Part shown: positions 1-7,725 of the stretch, piece by piece
Numbering within the stretch: the stretch's first letter is position 1
Layout of the letters: each line of letters begins with the position of its first letter
Assembly: GCA_019454625.1 (NCBI GenBank)
Contig: JACFNY010000008.1
Coordinates: 1-18,688 of the forward strand
Origin: Sphingomonadaceae bacterium
GTDB taxonomy: Bacteria; Pseudomonadota; Alphaproteobacteria; Sphingomonadales; Sphingomonadaceae
DNA: 18,688 nt
Direction of reading: 5' to 3'
Position numbers and translations under genes: made by a program
The notes under the pieces: generated by a model
What the model saw: only the letters and a program-made list of their open reading frames with translations
Told to the model about the DNA's origin: nothing
Databases searched by the model: none

Positions 1-423
1 ATCGAGCGGCTGAAGAAGATCGCCGCCGCCGAGCTGGTCGATGGCGCGCCGCTTCTGCGCACGGATGAATTCTCGCGCAAGGTGGCCGAACTTGAAATTG
101 ACCTGAGCGCGCTCGAAGTGACGGAGCTTCGCACGCTTGCCGCCGAGAGCCGTGGTCAGGGGCCGGGGCCGGAAGCCTCGATCCTCAAGATCAAGGGCAC
201 CGAGATCCAGCAGCGCATCACCGAGCTGACGCTGGAGGCGGTGGGCCACTACGGCGCGCCGTGGTTCCGCGGCTTCGGGATGAGCGACAACGAACACGCC
301 ATCGGCCCCGACTATGCGCTCCGCGCCGCGCCGACCTATTTCAACATGCGCAAGACCTCCATCTACGGCGGATCGAACGAGATCCAGCGCGGCATCATCG
401 CGAAGATGGTTCTCGGACTCTAG
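1..423 (+). CDS. Acyl-CoA dehydrogenase, C-terminal part (5' truncated by window edge)
   Basis: The frame is open from base 1 to a TAG at 421-423 and gives the last 140 residues of an acyl-CoA dehydrogenase, about one third of the usual 390. The closing segment YGGSNEIQRGIIAKMVLGL is the family's FAD-contacting C-terminal helix. The position that carries the catalytic Glu in medium-chain enzymes (YEGT) is Gly here (YGGS), as in family members that use a Glu on another helix; that helix could not be identified in the visible part. The protein would oxidise an acyl-CoA thioester at the alpha-beta bond, passing electrons to ETF. The gene directly downstream encodes a second, different dehydrogenase 9 bases away, so the two are probably co-transcribed subunits of one enzyme, like the large and small subunits annotated as pimeloyl-CoA dehydrogenase. 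The substrate cannot be told from sequence. Confidence 0.9.
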   Translation: MERLKKIAAAELVDGAPLLRTDEFSRKVAELEIDLSALEVTELRTLAAESRGQGPGPEASILKIKGTEIQQRITELTLEAVGHYGAPWFRGFGMSDNEHAIGPDYALRAAPTYFNMRKTSIYGGSNEIQRGIIAKMVLGL

Positions 424-432
424 GGGCGGGCA

Positions 433-1551
433 ATGGACTTCAGCTACACCGAAACGCAGACGATGGTGCGCGACACGCTCGCGCGCTTCCTTGCCGACCG
501 CTACGACCACGAGACGCGCATGAAGATCGCGCGCGGCGACGGCTGGTCGCCCGACATCTGGCGCGCCTTCGCCGAGGACCTCGGCATCCTCGCCGCGCCG
601 TTTTCCGAGGCGCAAGGCGGGCTCGGCGGCGGCGCGGTCGAGACCATGATCGTGATGGAGGAACTGGGCAAGGCGCTGGTGCTGGAGCCCTATCTCTCGA
701 CGGTGGTGATCGGCGGCGGCTTCGCGCGCGAGACCGGCCGGGACGACCTGATCGAAGGCATCATCTCGGGGACCACGACGACCGCGTTCGCGTGGGCCGA
801 GCCGAAGGGCCGCTTCGATCCGGCGAACGTCACGACGAGCGCGAAGCGGTCCGGCGGCGGCTGGACGCTGTCCGGCCACAAGGCCGTGGTGCGCGACGCG
901 CCGTTCGCGAGCCGCCTGATCGTCACCGCGCGCACGGGCGGCGGACAGCGCGAGCGCAGCGGGATCAGCCTGTTCCTCGTCGAGAACGGCGCGAAGGGTA
1001 TCGTGCGGCGCGACTATCCGACAGCCGACGGCGGGCGCGCCTCCGAGGTCTATTTCGAGAATGTCGACGTGCCCGGCGAGGCGCTGCTCGGCGAGGCCGA
1101 TGCCGCCTTCCCGCTCGTCTCGCGCATCATCGACGAGGCGACGACGGCGCTCTGCGCCGAGGCTGTCGGCGTGCTGCGCGAGCTGCACCGGCAGACGCAG
1201 GACTACGCCCAGCAAAGGAAGCAGTTCGGCCAGCCGATCTCGAAGTTCCAGGTGCTCCAGCACCGCATGGTCGACATGTTCATGGAAGCCGAGCAGGCGG
1301 CGTCGATGGCGCTGATGGCGACGCTGAAGCTGCCCGACCCCGCCGCCGTTTCGATGGCGAAGGCGAAGATCGGCAAGGGGCTGACGCTGAGCGGGCAGGA
1401 AGCCATCCAGATCCACGGCGGCATGGGCATGACCGACGAACTCGCCATCGGCCACTACTTCAAGCGCGCGACGATGATCGAGAGCCAGTTCGGAAACACG
1501 GACTGGCACCTCGGGCGCTACGAGGCGCTGGCGTTCGGGGAGGCGGCGTAG
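433..1551 (+). CDS. Acyl-CoA dehydrogenase, small-subunit type
   Basis: A 372-residue acyl-CoA dehydrogenase. The N-terminal helical domain begins MDFSYTETQTMVRDTLARFL, a middle beta domain follows, and the C-terminal helical domain holds the RKQFGQPISKFQ segment that contacts FAD and the QIHGGMGMTDE motif. The ATG at 433 is preceded by a purine-rich GGGGCGGG immediately after the upstream stop, so this start is well supported. It is shorter than typical 380-400 residue homomeric enzymes and ends without the YGGTNE-type helix seen in its upstream neighbour. It resembles the proteins usually labelled pimeloyl-CoA dehydrogenase small subunit. Tandem unlike acyl-CoA dehydrogenases are known to form alpha2-beta2 enzymes in mycobacterial steroid catabolism; that this pair does the same is inference. 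Confidence 0.9.
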   Translation: MDFSYTETQTMVRDTLARFLADRYDHETRMKIARGDGWSPDIWRAFAEDLGILAAPFSEAQGGLGGGAVETMIVMEELGKALVLEPYLSTVVIGGGFARETGRDDLIEGIISGTTTTAFAWAEPKGRFDPANVTTSAKRSGGGWTLSGHKAVVRDAPFASRLIVTARTGGGQRERSGISLFLVENGAKGIVRRDYPTADGGRASEVYFENVDVPGEALLGEADAAFPLVSRIIDEATTALCAEAVGVLRELHRQTQDYAQQRKQFGQPISKFQVLQHRMVDMFMEAEQAASMALMATLKLPDPAAVSMAKAKIGKGLTLSGQEAIQIHGGMGMTDELAIGHYFKRATMIESQFGNTDWHLGRYEALAFGEAA

Positions 1552-1562
1552 CACCTGTTACC

Positions 1563-1584
1563 CCCCTCTCCTTCAGGAGAGGGG
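1563..1584. terminator. Perfect 9-bp hairpin between convergent genes
   Basis: CCCCTCTCC (1563-1571), loop TTCA, GGAGAGGGG (1576-1584) form a perfect inverted repeat. It lies 11 bases after the acyl-CoA dehydrogenase stop and 9 bases before the end of the convergent small gene, where a bidirectional terminator would be expected. No T-tract follows on either strand, so it is not a classical intrinsic terminator. It may act as an mRNA 3' end stabiliser, or be one copy of a dispersed intergenic hairpin. Confidence 0.55.
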
Positions 1585-1593
1585 CTTGCTGGA

Positions 1594-1947
1594 TCACCGC
1601 TTCGCCCAATAGTCGAACACCCGCTTTTGAAGCTTGGTGACGTGCCGCCGCGCGTCCGGCCCTTCCCACACACCCTTGTAGCCTTCGGCGCCGCCCGCCA
1701 CCCACCAGCCCTGCCCGGGCAGCCCGTCGGACTGGCGCACGACGAGCACCGCCATCTCCGGCTCGCCGCGCCCGCGCGCATAAGCGTCGACGTCGCCGAG
1801 AATCCTGCACAGCGCCCGCATCTTCGGCCGGGAGAAGCTGTAGCCGAACGCCTCCAGCGCCTCGGCATAGGTCACGCTCTCCCGCGCGCGGGCATGGGCA
1901 AGCAGGAGCTCGCGGAGGTCCATCGGGTCGATCATCACGGCCGCCAT
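1594..1947 (-). CDS. Hypothetical protein, 117 residues
   Basis: A small soluble protein of 117 residues ending TGA at 1596-1594. No signal peptide or membrane segment is visible. The N-terminal half (LRELLLAHARARESVTYAEA) looks helical; the second half has the pattern GLPGQGWWVAGG followed by YKGVW and a Lys/Arg-rich end. I do not recognise a characterised domain. Similar small proteins with a GLPxxGFF-like motif are common hypothetical proteins in alphaproteobacteria and are sometimes mislabelled as ribose-phosphate pyrophosphokinase, a label this length and sequence do not support. The start is uncertain: in-frame ATGs also occur at residues 5 and 9, and none has a strong ribosome binding site. 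It is divergent from the small membrane-protein gene at 2010. Confidence 0.7.
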   Translation of the reverse strand: MAAVMIDPMDLRELLLAHARARESVTYAEALEAFGYSFSRPKMRALCRILGDVDAYARGRGEPEMAVLVVRQSDGLPGQGWWVAGGAEGYKGVWEGPDARRHVTKLQKRVFDYWAKR

Positions 1948-2009
1948 CTTGCCAACGCGCGAAGCCGACCTAAATTGGTGTCATACTCGAACGACACACT
2001 GGAACCCGA

Positions 2010-2231
2010 ATGCTGAACCTCATCTCCATCCTGATCGGCCTCGTCGCGCTCGTTGTCGGCATCGTCGGCCTGTTCCCGCTGATCGGCCTCGTCAACTGGC
2101 TGGCGCTGCCGATCGCGGCGCTCGGCGCGGGTATCGGCGTGCTTTCCGGCAGCAACGCGGGCCGCAATCTCAACATCTTCGTGCTGATCCTCGCGACGGT
2201 TCGGCTTTGGCTCGGCGGCGGCATCCTGTAA
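2010..2231 (+). CDS. Small membrane protein, 73 residues
   Basis: A very hydrophobic 73-residue protein. Residues 3-25 ([19 protein letters not shown]) and about 29-47 ([19 protein letters not shown]) are strong membrane segments, and 54-70 may be a third. A TGGAA sequence about 6 bases before the ATG fits a ribosome binding site. The stop is only 10 bases before the 5-oxoprolinase-type gene, so the two are probably co-transcribed. No conserved motif points to a function. It resembles the many unassigned small inner-membrane proteins of alphaproteobacteria. Confidence 0.7.
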   Translation: MLNLISILIGLVALVVGIVGLFPLIGLVNWLALPIAALGAGIGVLSGSNAGRNLNIFVLILATVRLWLGGGIL

Positions 2232-2241
2232 CCGGCCTCGC

Positions 2242-4701
2242 ATGGATCAGGGCTGGCATTTCTGGATCGACCGCGGCGGCACGTTCACGGACATCGTCGC
2301 GCGCGCGCCCGACGGTGCGCTGAAAACCGCCAAGCTGCTCTCCGAGAACCCGGAGCACTATGCCGACGCGGCGGTCGAGGGCATCACCCGCCTGCTCGGC
2401 CGCGCGCCCGACGCGAACGTCCTGTCGGTGAAGATGGGCACCACCGTCGCCACCAACGCGCTCCTCGAACGCAAGGGCGAGCCGACCCTGCTCGCGATCA
2501 CCAGAGGCTTCGCCGACGCGCTCGCCATCGGCTATCAGGCCCGCCCGAAGCTGTTCACCCGCGCTATCGTGAAGCCCCTGCCCCTCTATGCCGAGGTGCT
2601 GGAGATCGGCGAGCGCATGGGGGCGGACGGCGGGATCGTCGAACCCCTCGACGAGGCCGCGGCAGCGGCGGGCTTCGCCGCCGCACGCGCGCGCGGTCTC
2701 AAGGCCGTCGCCATCGTCCTGATGCACGGCTACCGCTTCCCCGGGCATGAGCGGCGCCTGAGAAACCTCGCCGAAGCCGCCGGTTTCACGCAGGTTTCCG
2801 TCAGCCACGAGATCGCCCCGCTCATCAAGCTCGTCGGGCGCGGCGACACCACCGTGGCGGACGCCTACCTCTCCCCGGCGCTCCGCCGCTACGTGCGGCA
2901 GGTGACGGGCAAGCTCGATCCCGCGACGCGCCTGATGTTCATGCAGTCGAGCGGCGGACTTGCGGGCGAGACCGCGTTCACGGGCGCGAGCGCCATCCTT
3001 TCCGGCCCGGCGGGCGGCATCGTCGGCATGGCGAAGACGGCAGAGAGCGCGGGCATCGCGCGTGTCGTCGGCTTCGACATGGGCGGAACCTCCACGGACG
3101 TCTCGCTCTACACCGGCAGCTTCGAGCGCACGCACGAGACGGTCGTCGCCGGCACGCGCATCCGCGCGCCGATGCTCGCGATCCACACGGTCGCGGCGGG
3201 TGGCGGCTCGATCTGCCGTTTCGACGGCGCGCGGCTGCGCGTCGGCCCGGAATCGGCGGGCGCGAACCCCGGCCCGATGAGCTACAGGCGCGGCGGGCCG
3301 CTCACCATCACCGACTGCAACCTCTACCTCGGCCGCATCCAGCCCGCGCATTTCCCGGTGATCTTCGGCCCCTCGGGCGACCAGCCGCTCGACCGGGACG
3401 CCGTTATCCGCCACGTCGACACCCTCGCCGGCGATGTGTCCGCCGCCACCGGCCGCGCCATCACCGGCGCGGCGCTTGCCGAGGGCTTCATCGCCATCGC
3501 CGTCGACGACATGGCGAAGGCCGTGCGGCAGATTTCCATCCAGCGCGGCCACAACGTCACCACCTGCGCGCTTTCCAGCTTCGGCGGCGCGGGCGGGCAG
3601 CACGCCTGCAAGGTCGCCGACGCGCTCGGCATCGGCCGGGTCTATGTGCACCCCCTCGCCGGGCTGCTCTCGGCGCTCGGCATGGGACTCGCCGATCTCA
3701 CCACCTTGCGCGAATGCACGCTCGGCGCGCCGCTCGATGAAGGCATCGCCGACGCCGAAGCCCTCGCCGACACGCTCGAAGCCGACGCCCGCGCCGCGCT
3801 CACCGCGCAGGCCGACGATCTGGCGGGCGTTTCCGTCTCGCGCCGCGCCGAGCTTCGCTACGCGGGCGCGGACAGCGGCCTTTCGCTCGCGCTCTCCACG
3901 CCGGATGCGATGCGTGCGGCTTTCGAGGCCGAGCACCGTGCCCGCTTCGGCTACGTGATGCCGGGCGGCGCGCTGGTCATCGAGGCCGTCGGCGTCGAGG
4001 CGACCGGCCACTGGCCCGCGCCGCCGATCCGCATGGAAGGCGCGGCGCACGATGCCTCCGCCTGCACGATGATCGTGGACGGCAAGCCCGTGGAAGCGCC
4101 CGTGCTCGCGCGCGGCGCGCTCGTGCCCGGCAGCGAAGTCGACGGCCCCGCCATCATCCTCGAGGACGGTGATCGACGCAGGCTGGCGCGGCGCGGTCTC
4201 GCCCGCGGGCGACCTCGTGCTCCGCCGCGTCGTCCCCCTCCCCGCCACGCGCGCGCTCGGCACGGACGCCGACCCGGTGATGGTCGAGATCTTCAACAAC
4301 CGCTTCATGGCGATCGCCGAGGAGATGGGCATCGCGCTCCAGACCACCGCGCATTCGGTGAACATCAAGGAGCGGCTCGATTTCTCCTGCGCGCTGTTCG
4401 ATGTGGGCGGCGGCCTCATCGCCAACGCGCCGCACATGCCCGTCCACCTCGGCTCGATGGGGGACAGCGTGCGCGCCGTCATCCGCGCCCACGGCGGCCG
4501 GATGCGCCCCGGAGACGCCTTCGCGCTCAACAACCCGATGAACGGCGGCACGCACCTGCCGGACGTGACGGTCGTCGCGCCCGTGTTCGCCCGCCCCGAT
4601 GGCGGCGACATAGTGTTCTACACGGCGGCGCGCGGGCATCAGGCCGACATCGGCGGCCTCACCCCCGGCTCGATGCCGCCGGATTCGAAGACGCTGGATG
4701 A
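2242..4701 (+). CDS. 5-oxoprolinase, N-terminal (HyuA-like) fragment; genuine coding ends near 4167
   Basis: From the ATG at 2242, about 640 residues match the HyuA half of 5-oxoprolinase: [10 protein letters not shown] at the N-terminus, [15 protein letters not shown], then [49 protein letters not shown] and the phosphate-binding [13 protein letters not shown] of the actin/hexokinase-like fold. The QARxxLF and GRGDTTVxDAYL motifs favour 5-oxoprolinase over hydantoinase or acetone carboxylase. After position 4167 the frame stays open to a stop at 4701, but those roughly 178 codons are Arg/Pro/Ala-rich read-through of the HyuB part in the wrong frame. A protein made from this ORF would carry a nonsense tail. 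It is preceded by the small membrane-protein gene, 10 bases away. Confidence 0.85.
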   Translation: MDQGWHFWIDRGGTFTDIVARAPDGALKTAKLLSENPEHYADAAVEGITRLLGRAPDANVLSVKMGTTVATNALLERKGEPTLLAITRGFADALAIGYQARPKLFTRAIVKPLPLYAEVLEIGERMGADGGIVEPLDEAAAAAGFAAARARGLKAVAIVLMHGYRFPGHERRLRNLAEAAGFTQVSVSHEIAPLIKLVGRGDTTVADAYLSPALRRYVRQVTGKLDPATRLMFMQSSGGLAGETAFTGASAILSGPAGGIVGMAKTAESAGIARVVGFDMGGTSTDVSLYTGSFERTHETVVAGTRIRAPMLAIHTVAAGGGSICRFDGARLRVGPESAGANPGPMSYRRGGPLTITDCNLYLGRIQPAHFPVIFGPSGDQPLDRDAVIRHVDTLAGDVSAATGRAITGAALAEGFIAIAVDDMAKAVRQISIQRGHNVTTCALSSFGGAGGQHACKVADALGIGRVYVHPLAGLLSALGMGLADLTTLRECTLGAPLDEGIADAEALADTLEADARAALTAQADDLAGVSVSRRAELRYAGADSGLSLALSTPDAMRAAFEAEHRARFGYVMPGGALVIEAVGVEATGHWPAPPIRMEGAAHDASACTMIVDGKPVEAPVLARGALVPGSEVDGPAIILEDGDRRRLARRGLARGRPRAPPRRPPPRHARARHGRRPGDGRDLQQPLHGDRRGDGHRAPDHRAFGEHQGAARFLLRAVRCGRRPHRQRAAHARPPRLDGGQRARRHPRPRRPDAPRRRLRAQQPDERRHAPAGRDGRRARVRPPRWRRHSVLHGGARASGRHRRPHPRLDAAGFEDAG

Positions 4702-5800
4702 GGAAGGCGTGCTGTTCGACAGTCACCTGCTCGTCTCGGCGGGCGACTTTCGCGAGGCGGAAACGCGCGCGATCCTCTCGTCCGGCCCCTTTCCCGCCCG
4801 CAATCCCGCCCAGAACATCGCCGACCTCAAGGCGCAGGTCGCCGCCTGCACGCGCGGCGGCGATGCGCTCCGCGCCATGATCGCCGAGTTCGGGCTCGAT
4901 ACGGTCGAAGCCTACACGCACCATGTGCAGGACAATGCCGAGGCCGCCGTCCGGCAGGCCATCGGCGCGCTGGCGGACGGGCATTTCCGCTACGCGATGG
5001 ACAATGGCGCGGCGGTCGAGGTCCGCGCCACCGTGGACCATGAAAGCCGCTCCGCCACGGTCGATTTCACCGGCACCAGCGCCCAGCTTGCCGACAATTT
5101 CAACGCGCCGCTGTCGGTCTGCCGCGCCGCCGTGCTCTACGTGTTCCGCACGCTCGTCGACGACGAGATCCCGATGAACGAGGGCTGCCTGCGCCCGATC
5201 ACGCTGATCGTCCCCGAAGCCACGATGCTGAACCCGCGCGCGGGCGCCGCCGTCGTCGCGGGCAACGTGGAGACGAGCCAGGTGATCTGCGACGCGCTCT
5301 ACGGCGCGCTCGGCGTGATGGCCGCCGCGCAGGGCACGATGAACAACCTCACCTTCGGGAACGCCCGCCACCAGTATTACGAGACGATCGCGGGCGGCGC
5401 GGGCGCGGGCCCCGACTTCGACGGCGCGGACGCGGTGCAGACGCACATGACCAACAGCCGCCTCACCGACCCCGAAGTGCTGGAACTGCGCTTCCCGGTC
5501 CGCGTCGAGACTTTCGCGGTCCGGCGCGGCTCCGGCGGCGCGGGCCGCCGCAAGGGCGGCGACGGCGTCGTCCGCCGCCTCCGCTTCCTCGAACCGATGA
5601 CCGTCAGCCTGCTCGCCAACCGCCGCCGCGTCGCGCCGTTCGGCCTCTCGGGCGGCGCGGACGCGAAACCGGGCGCGGGCCGCGTCGTCCGCGCGGACGG
5701 CAGGGTGGAGCCGCTCGGCGCGACCGCGCGCGCCGAAGTTCACACCGGCGATGCCGTCGAAATCGAAACCCCCGGCGGCGGCGGGTTCGGCAAGGAATAG
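4169..5800 (+). CDS. 5-oxoprolinase, C-terminal (HyuB-like) fragment
   Basis: This 543-residue frame matches the HyuB half of 5-oxoprolinase. It has [15 protein letters not shown], then [25 protein letters not shown]-like [68 protein letters not shown] and the closing TPGGGGFG. The first 35 or so residues ([21 protein letters not shown]) belong to the end of the HyuA domain, which shows the gene was one fused reading frame. The frame can start at GTG 4169, with GAGGA only 2 bases before it, or at ATG 4280, which is where a stand-alone HyuB would begin (MVEIFNNR). Neither has a good ribosome binding site, so independent translation is doubtful. Confidence 0.85.
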   Translation: MIDAGWRGAVSPAGDLVLRRVVPLPATRALGTDADPVMVEIFNNRFMAIAEEMGIALQTTAHSVNIKERLDFSCALFDVGGGLIANAPHMPVHLGSMGDSVRAVIRAHGGRMRPGDAFALNNPMNGGTHLPDVTVVAPVFARPDGGDIVFYTAARGHQADIGGLTPGSMPPDSKTLDEEGVLFDSHLLVSAGDFREAETRAILSSGPFPARNPAQNIADLKAQVAACTRGGDALRAMIAEFGLDTVEAYTHHVQDNAEAAVRQAIGALADGHFRYAMDNGAAVEVRATVDHESRSATVDFTGTSAQLADNFNAPLSVCRAAVLYVFRTLVDDEIPMNEGCLRPITLIVPEATMLNPRAGAAVVAGNVETSQVICDALYGALGVMAAAQGTMNNLTFGNARHQYYETIAGGAGAGPDFDGADAVQTHMTNSRLTDPEVLELRFPVRVETFAVRRGSGGAGRRKGGDGVVRRLRFLEPMTVSLLANRRRVAPFGLSGGADAKPGAGRVVRADGRVEPLGATARAEVHTGDAVEIETPGGGGFGKE

Positions 5801-5884
5801 TGCGTCCCTGTCACCACCCCTTCCCAAATAGGAAACCGTGTGAAGACAATGCGGGTTGCTCTTTGAAGCGCACGGGCCGTCAAT

Positions 5885-5897
5885 CGCGGCCGCCGCG
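5885..5897. other. Short GC hairpin in the gap after the oxoprolinase
   Basis: CGCGG-CCG-CCGCG is a perfect 5-bp stem with a 3-base loop in the 152-base gap between the oxoprolinase stop and the end of the convergent luxR-type gene. There is no T-tract. In GC-rich sequence such short stems occur by chance, so a termination role is only a guess. Confidence 0.2.
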
Positions 5898-5920
5898 CAC
5901 CTGAATATCGGTTTGGCCCT

Positions 5921-5950
5921 CTACTTCGCCTACTTCACGAAGCGAAGCAG
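5921..5950 (-). terminator. Possible terminator hairpin after the LuxR-type gene
   Basis: CTACTTCGC (5921-5929) and GCGAAGCAG (5942-5950) form a 9-base inverted repeat with one mismatch around a 12-base loop. It begins 2 bases beyond the luxR-type stop codon. No T-run follows on the minus strand, so it is a weak candidate for a terminator or 3' end stabiliser. Confidence 0.35.
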
Positions 5951-5952
5951 GG

Positions 5953-6723
5953 TCAGGCGGCGAGCCCCAGGTAGCCGAGCTGCGCGGCCTTGAAGATCGT
6001 CTGGCTGCGGTTCACCGCGTCCAGCTTCTCGCCCGCGTTCTGGATATGGAAGCGCACCGTGGCGTGGCTCCGTGCGAGGATCAGGCTGATCTCCTTGTCG
6101 GTCTTGCCGACCGCCGCCCAGCGCAGGCACTCGACCTCGCGCTTGGTGAGCTGGCAATCCATCGGCAGCCACTTGCGGGTCCGCATCAGCTTCACATAGC
6201 CGGCGAGGAAGCGGTGCGCGTAGACGCCCCATTCGTCGGCATGGCTTTCGTACACCTCCGAAAGGTCCTTCAGGTTGCGCGCCGAGCCGATCACGGCAAC
6301 GCCGATCTGGCCGAACGGCAGGTGCACCGGGATCACCACCGCCGCCGCGCACATCGCCCGCTTGTCGAAGTTCGAAAGGTCGATGCCGTCGAGATACGGG
6401 TTCGGCTGCTGCGTCCGGAAGCCCTCCTCGTTCGCCCAGAACGGTTCGCTCTCGTAGCGGCACGCCCGGAGCAGCGGAGAGCTGAGCGCCACGCGGTGCT
6501 CGCTCCACTGCCGCTCCTCGTCGCTGACGAAACCGAACACCTCCGACGAAAGCGGGTTGCCCTCGTCGTCCACCATCGGGCGCTTCGAGCAGATATTGTC
6601 GGTGATCGCGATCCGGAAGCTCGGCGCGCTGCGCTCCACCATGTCGCGCAGCGCTTCCGCGGCGGGACGGATGTCGCTCATGTCCCGTATCGAAACGCGT
6701 GCAATTTCATCCTGCAAGGTCAC
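5953..6723 (-). CDS. LuxR-type transcriptional regulator (solo)
   Basis: A 256-residue regulator with the two-domain LuxR layout. The C-terminal 60 or so residues are a typical GerE/LuxR helix-turn-helix (LTKREVECLRWAAVGKTDKE, then ATVRFHIQNAGEKLDAVNR). The N-terminal 170 residues resemble an autoinducer-binding domain (VIPVHLPFGQIGVAVIGSAR is the usual core strand region), but the canonical acyl-homoserine-lactone contact residues (WxxxY, DP pair) are not evident, so the ligand may be different. No LuxI synthase lies nearby. I chose the GTG at 6723 because GGGGAGAG stands 4 bases before it; an in-frame ATG at 6786 would add 21 residues but has no ribosome binding site. It lies between the convergent oxoprolinase and the divergent eipA-like gene, and could control either; this is inference. 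Confidence 0.85.
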   Translation of the reverse strand: MTLQDEIARVSIRDMSDIRPAAEALRDMVERSAPSFRIAITDNICSKRPMVDDEGNPLSSEVFGFVSDEERQWSEHRVALSSPLLRACRYESEPFWANEEGFRTQQPNPYLDGIDLSNFDKRAMCAAAVVIPVHLPFGQIGVAVIGSARNLKDLSEVYESHADEWGVYAHRFLAGYVKLMRTRKWLPMDCQLTKREVECLRWAAVGKTDKEISLILARSHATVRFHIQNAGEKLDAVNRSQTIFKAAQLGYLGLAA

Positions 6724-6727
6724 GTTT

Positions 6728-6735
6728 CTCTCCCC
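6728..6735 (-). promoter_or_regulatory. Ribosome binding site that decides the LuxR-type start
   Basis: Read on the minus strand, GGGGAGAG is followed by AAAC and then GTG (6723). It is the only strong Shine-Dalgarno match near the possible starts of this gene and supports GTG 6723 over ATG 6786. Confidence 0.6.
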
Positions 6736-6933
6736 AGTATGGCCGTCCGCCGCCGAGTCGGACTCATTTGAGCCACATTTCAACATGACACGCGCCGGGT
6801 GACAAGAGCGTGACGCATTCTAAGCATCTTCGCGGTTCAAGCGGGGTTCAGCCGTGCGGCTTTCAAGTAACGCCACGGCAGGCGCCATTGATTTCGGGGA
6901 CTCCCCGTCGCATGGTCTTGCCGGAAACCGACA

Positions 6934-7719
6934 ATGAAGCGGGAGACAAGGTTGATGTTGGGCATGGGCCGGGCCGGTTTGGCAGTGTTCTCGATGATAA
7001 TCCTCGCAGCCTCCGCGCGCGCGCAGGACGCCAATGCCGATCTTGCGCCGGTCCCGGGAAGCGAGGCCGCCTACGGCACGATGTCGGCCGAAGTGCCGCC
7101 GTCGACGGCGCCCGTGGCGCAGACGCCCGCCGCCCCGCCGCCTCCGCCGCCATCCGCACCCTCCGCGCAAAGCGGCGTCCCTGCGGCTTCCGCGACAAAC
7201 GCCGCCCCCGGCGCAGTCGGTGACGGCGACCTGCAACCGGTGTTCAGCCAGAGCGAGGTGCTCACCGCCGCCGAGAACGTCTTCGGACGCGGCGCGGAAG
7301 GGCTCGCGCGCATGATCGAGACGATCTTCAAGGACCTCGGCCAGCCCAACGCCTATATCGCCGGGCGCGAGGGCGGCGGCGCCATCGGCGTCGGCGTGCG
7401 CTACGGCGAAGGCAAGCTCTACCACAAGGTGGAAGGCGAGATGCCGATCTACTGGCGCGGGCCCTCGGTAGGCTTCGACGTCGGCGCCGACGGCAGCAAG
7501 ACGTTCATCCTCATCTACAAGCTGTACGACACGGAGGAACTGTTCCGCGCCTATCCGGCGGCGGAGGGCAAGGCCTATGTGATCGGCGGCCTTTCCGCGC
7601 AATACGTGCAGCGCGGCGACGTCGTGATCGTGCCGATCAAGCTCGGCGTCGGCTGGCGGCTCGGCGTGAACGCCGGCTACCTGCGCTTTTCCAAGAAGAA
7701 GAGCCTGCTGCCCTTCTAG
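6934..7719 (+). CDS. eipA: EipA-family envelope protein (DUF1134)
   Basis: A 261-residue exported protein. Residues 1-30 form a signal peptide (Arg/Lys n-region, core LAVFSMIILAA, cleavage after ARA). Residues about 32-100 are Ala/Pro-rich, including a run of six prolines, and look disordered. From about residue 105 the sequence matches the DUF1134 domain of EipA: GAEGLARMIETIFKDLGQPN, then GVGVRYGEGKLYHK, YWRGPSVGFDVG and the end GWRLGVNAGYLRFS. In Brucella, EipA is a periplasmic protein needed for envelope integrity and virulence; the molecular activity is unknown. The first ATG gives the better charged n-region; an ATG at 6955 has GGGAGA 8 bases upstream and is the alternative start. The Pro-rich linker is the odd part. 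The gene ends 6 bases from the convergent winged-helix gene. Confidence 0.85.
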   Translation: MKRETRLMLGMGRAGLAVFSMIILAASARAQDANADLAPVPGSEAAYGTMSAEVPPSTAPVAQTPAAPPPPPPSAPSAQSGVPAASATNAAPGAVGDGDLQPVFSQSEVLTAAENVFGRGAEGLARMIETIFKDLGQPNAYIAGREGGGAIGVGVRYGEGKLYHKVEGEMPIYWRGPSVGFDVGADGSKTFILIYKLYDTEELFRAYPAAEGKAYVIGGLSAQYVQRGDVVIVPIKLGVGWRLGVNAGYLRFSKKKSLLPF

Positions 7720-7725
7720 GTCCGA

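Larger units (their letters stand above)
2242..5800 (+). pseudogene. Fused 5-oxoprolinase-type gene interrupted by a frameshift
   Basis: Read together, the two fragments match a single fused 5-oxoprolinase (ATP-dependent opening of 5-oxoproline to glutamate; about 1,200 residues in bacteria and animals). The span is 3,559 bases, one more than a multiple of three. Similarity to the HyuA C-terminal beta region stops in frame 1 at GPAIILED (codons to 4167) and resumes at once in frame 2 with [11 protein letters not shown] (from 4166). A 2- or 5-base deletion, or a 1-base insertion, at about 4162-4171 would explain this. No stop codon or slippery run lies at the site, so programmed frameshifting is not suggested. 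Either the gene is recently broken or the assembly has an error here. Both halves otherwise keep their conserved motifs, which favours a recent lesion or a sequencing error over long decay. Confidence 0.75.

Noticed and set aside
4162..4171. Programmed ribosomal frameshift in the oxoprolinase
   Set aside because: No slippery run, no in-frame stop at the site as in prfB, and no obvious downstream pseudoknot; a mutation or sequence error is simpler.
2170..4611. An 813-codon open frame on the minus strand opposite the 5-oxoprolinase
   Set aside because: It is Arg/Ala/Gly-rich with no family motif and mirrors a real gene; long antisense frames are expected in GC-rich coding DNA.
4154..5827. A 557-codon minus-strand frame opposite the HyuB part
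   Set aside because: Same reasoning: low-complexity composition and no recognisable domain.
6787..6933. A lux-box-like site or hairpin (CGGGG-ACT-CCCCG at 6895-6907) between luxR and eipA
   Set aside because: No 18-20 base dyad resembling a lux box could be found, and a 5-bp GC stem is expected by chance here.
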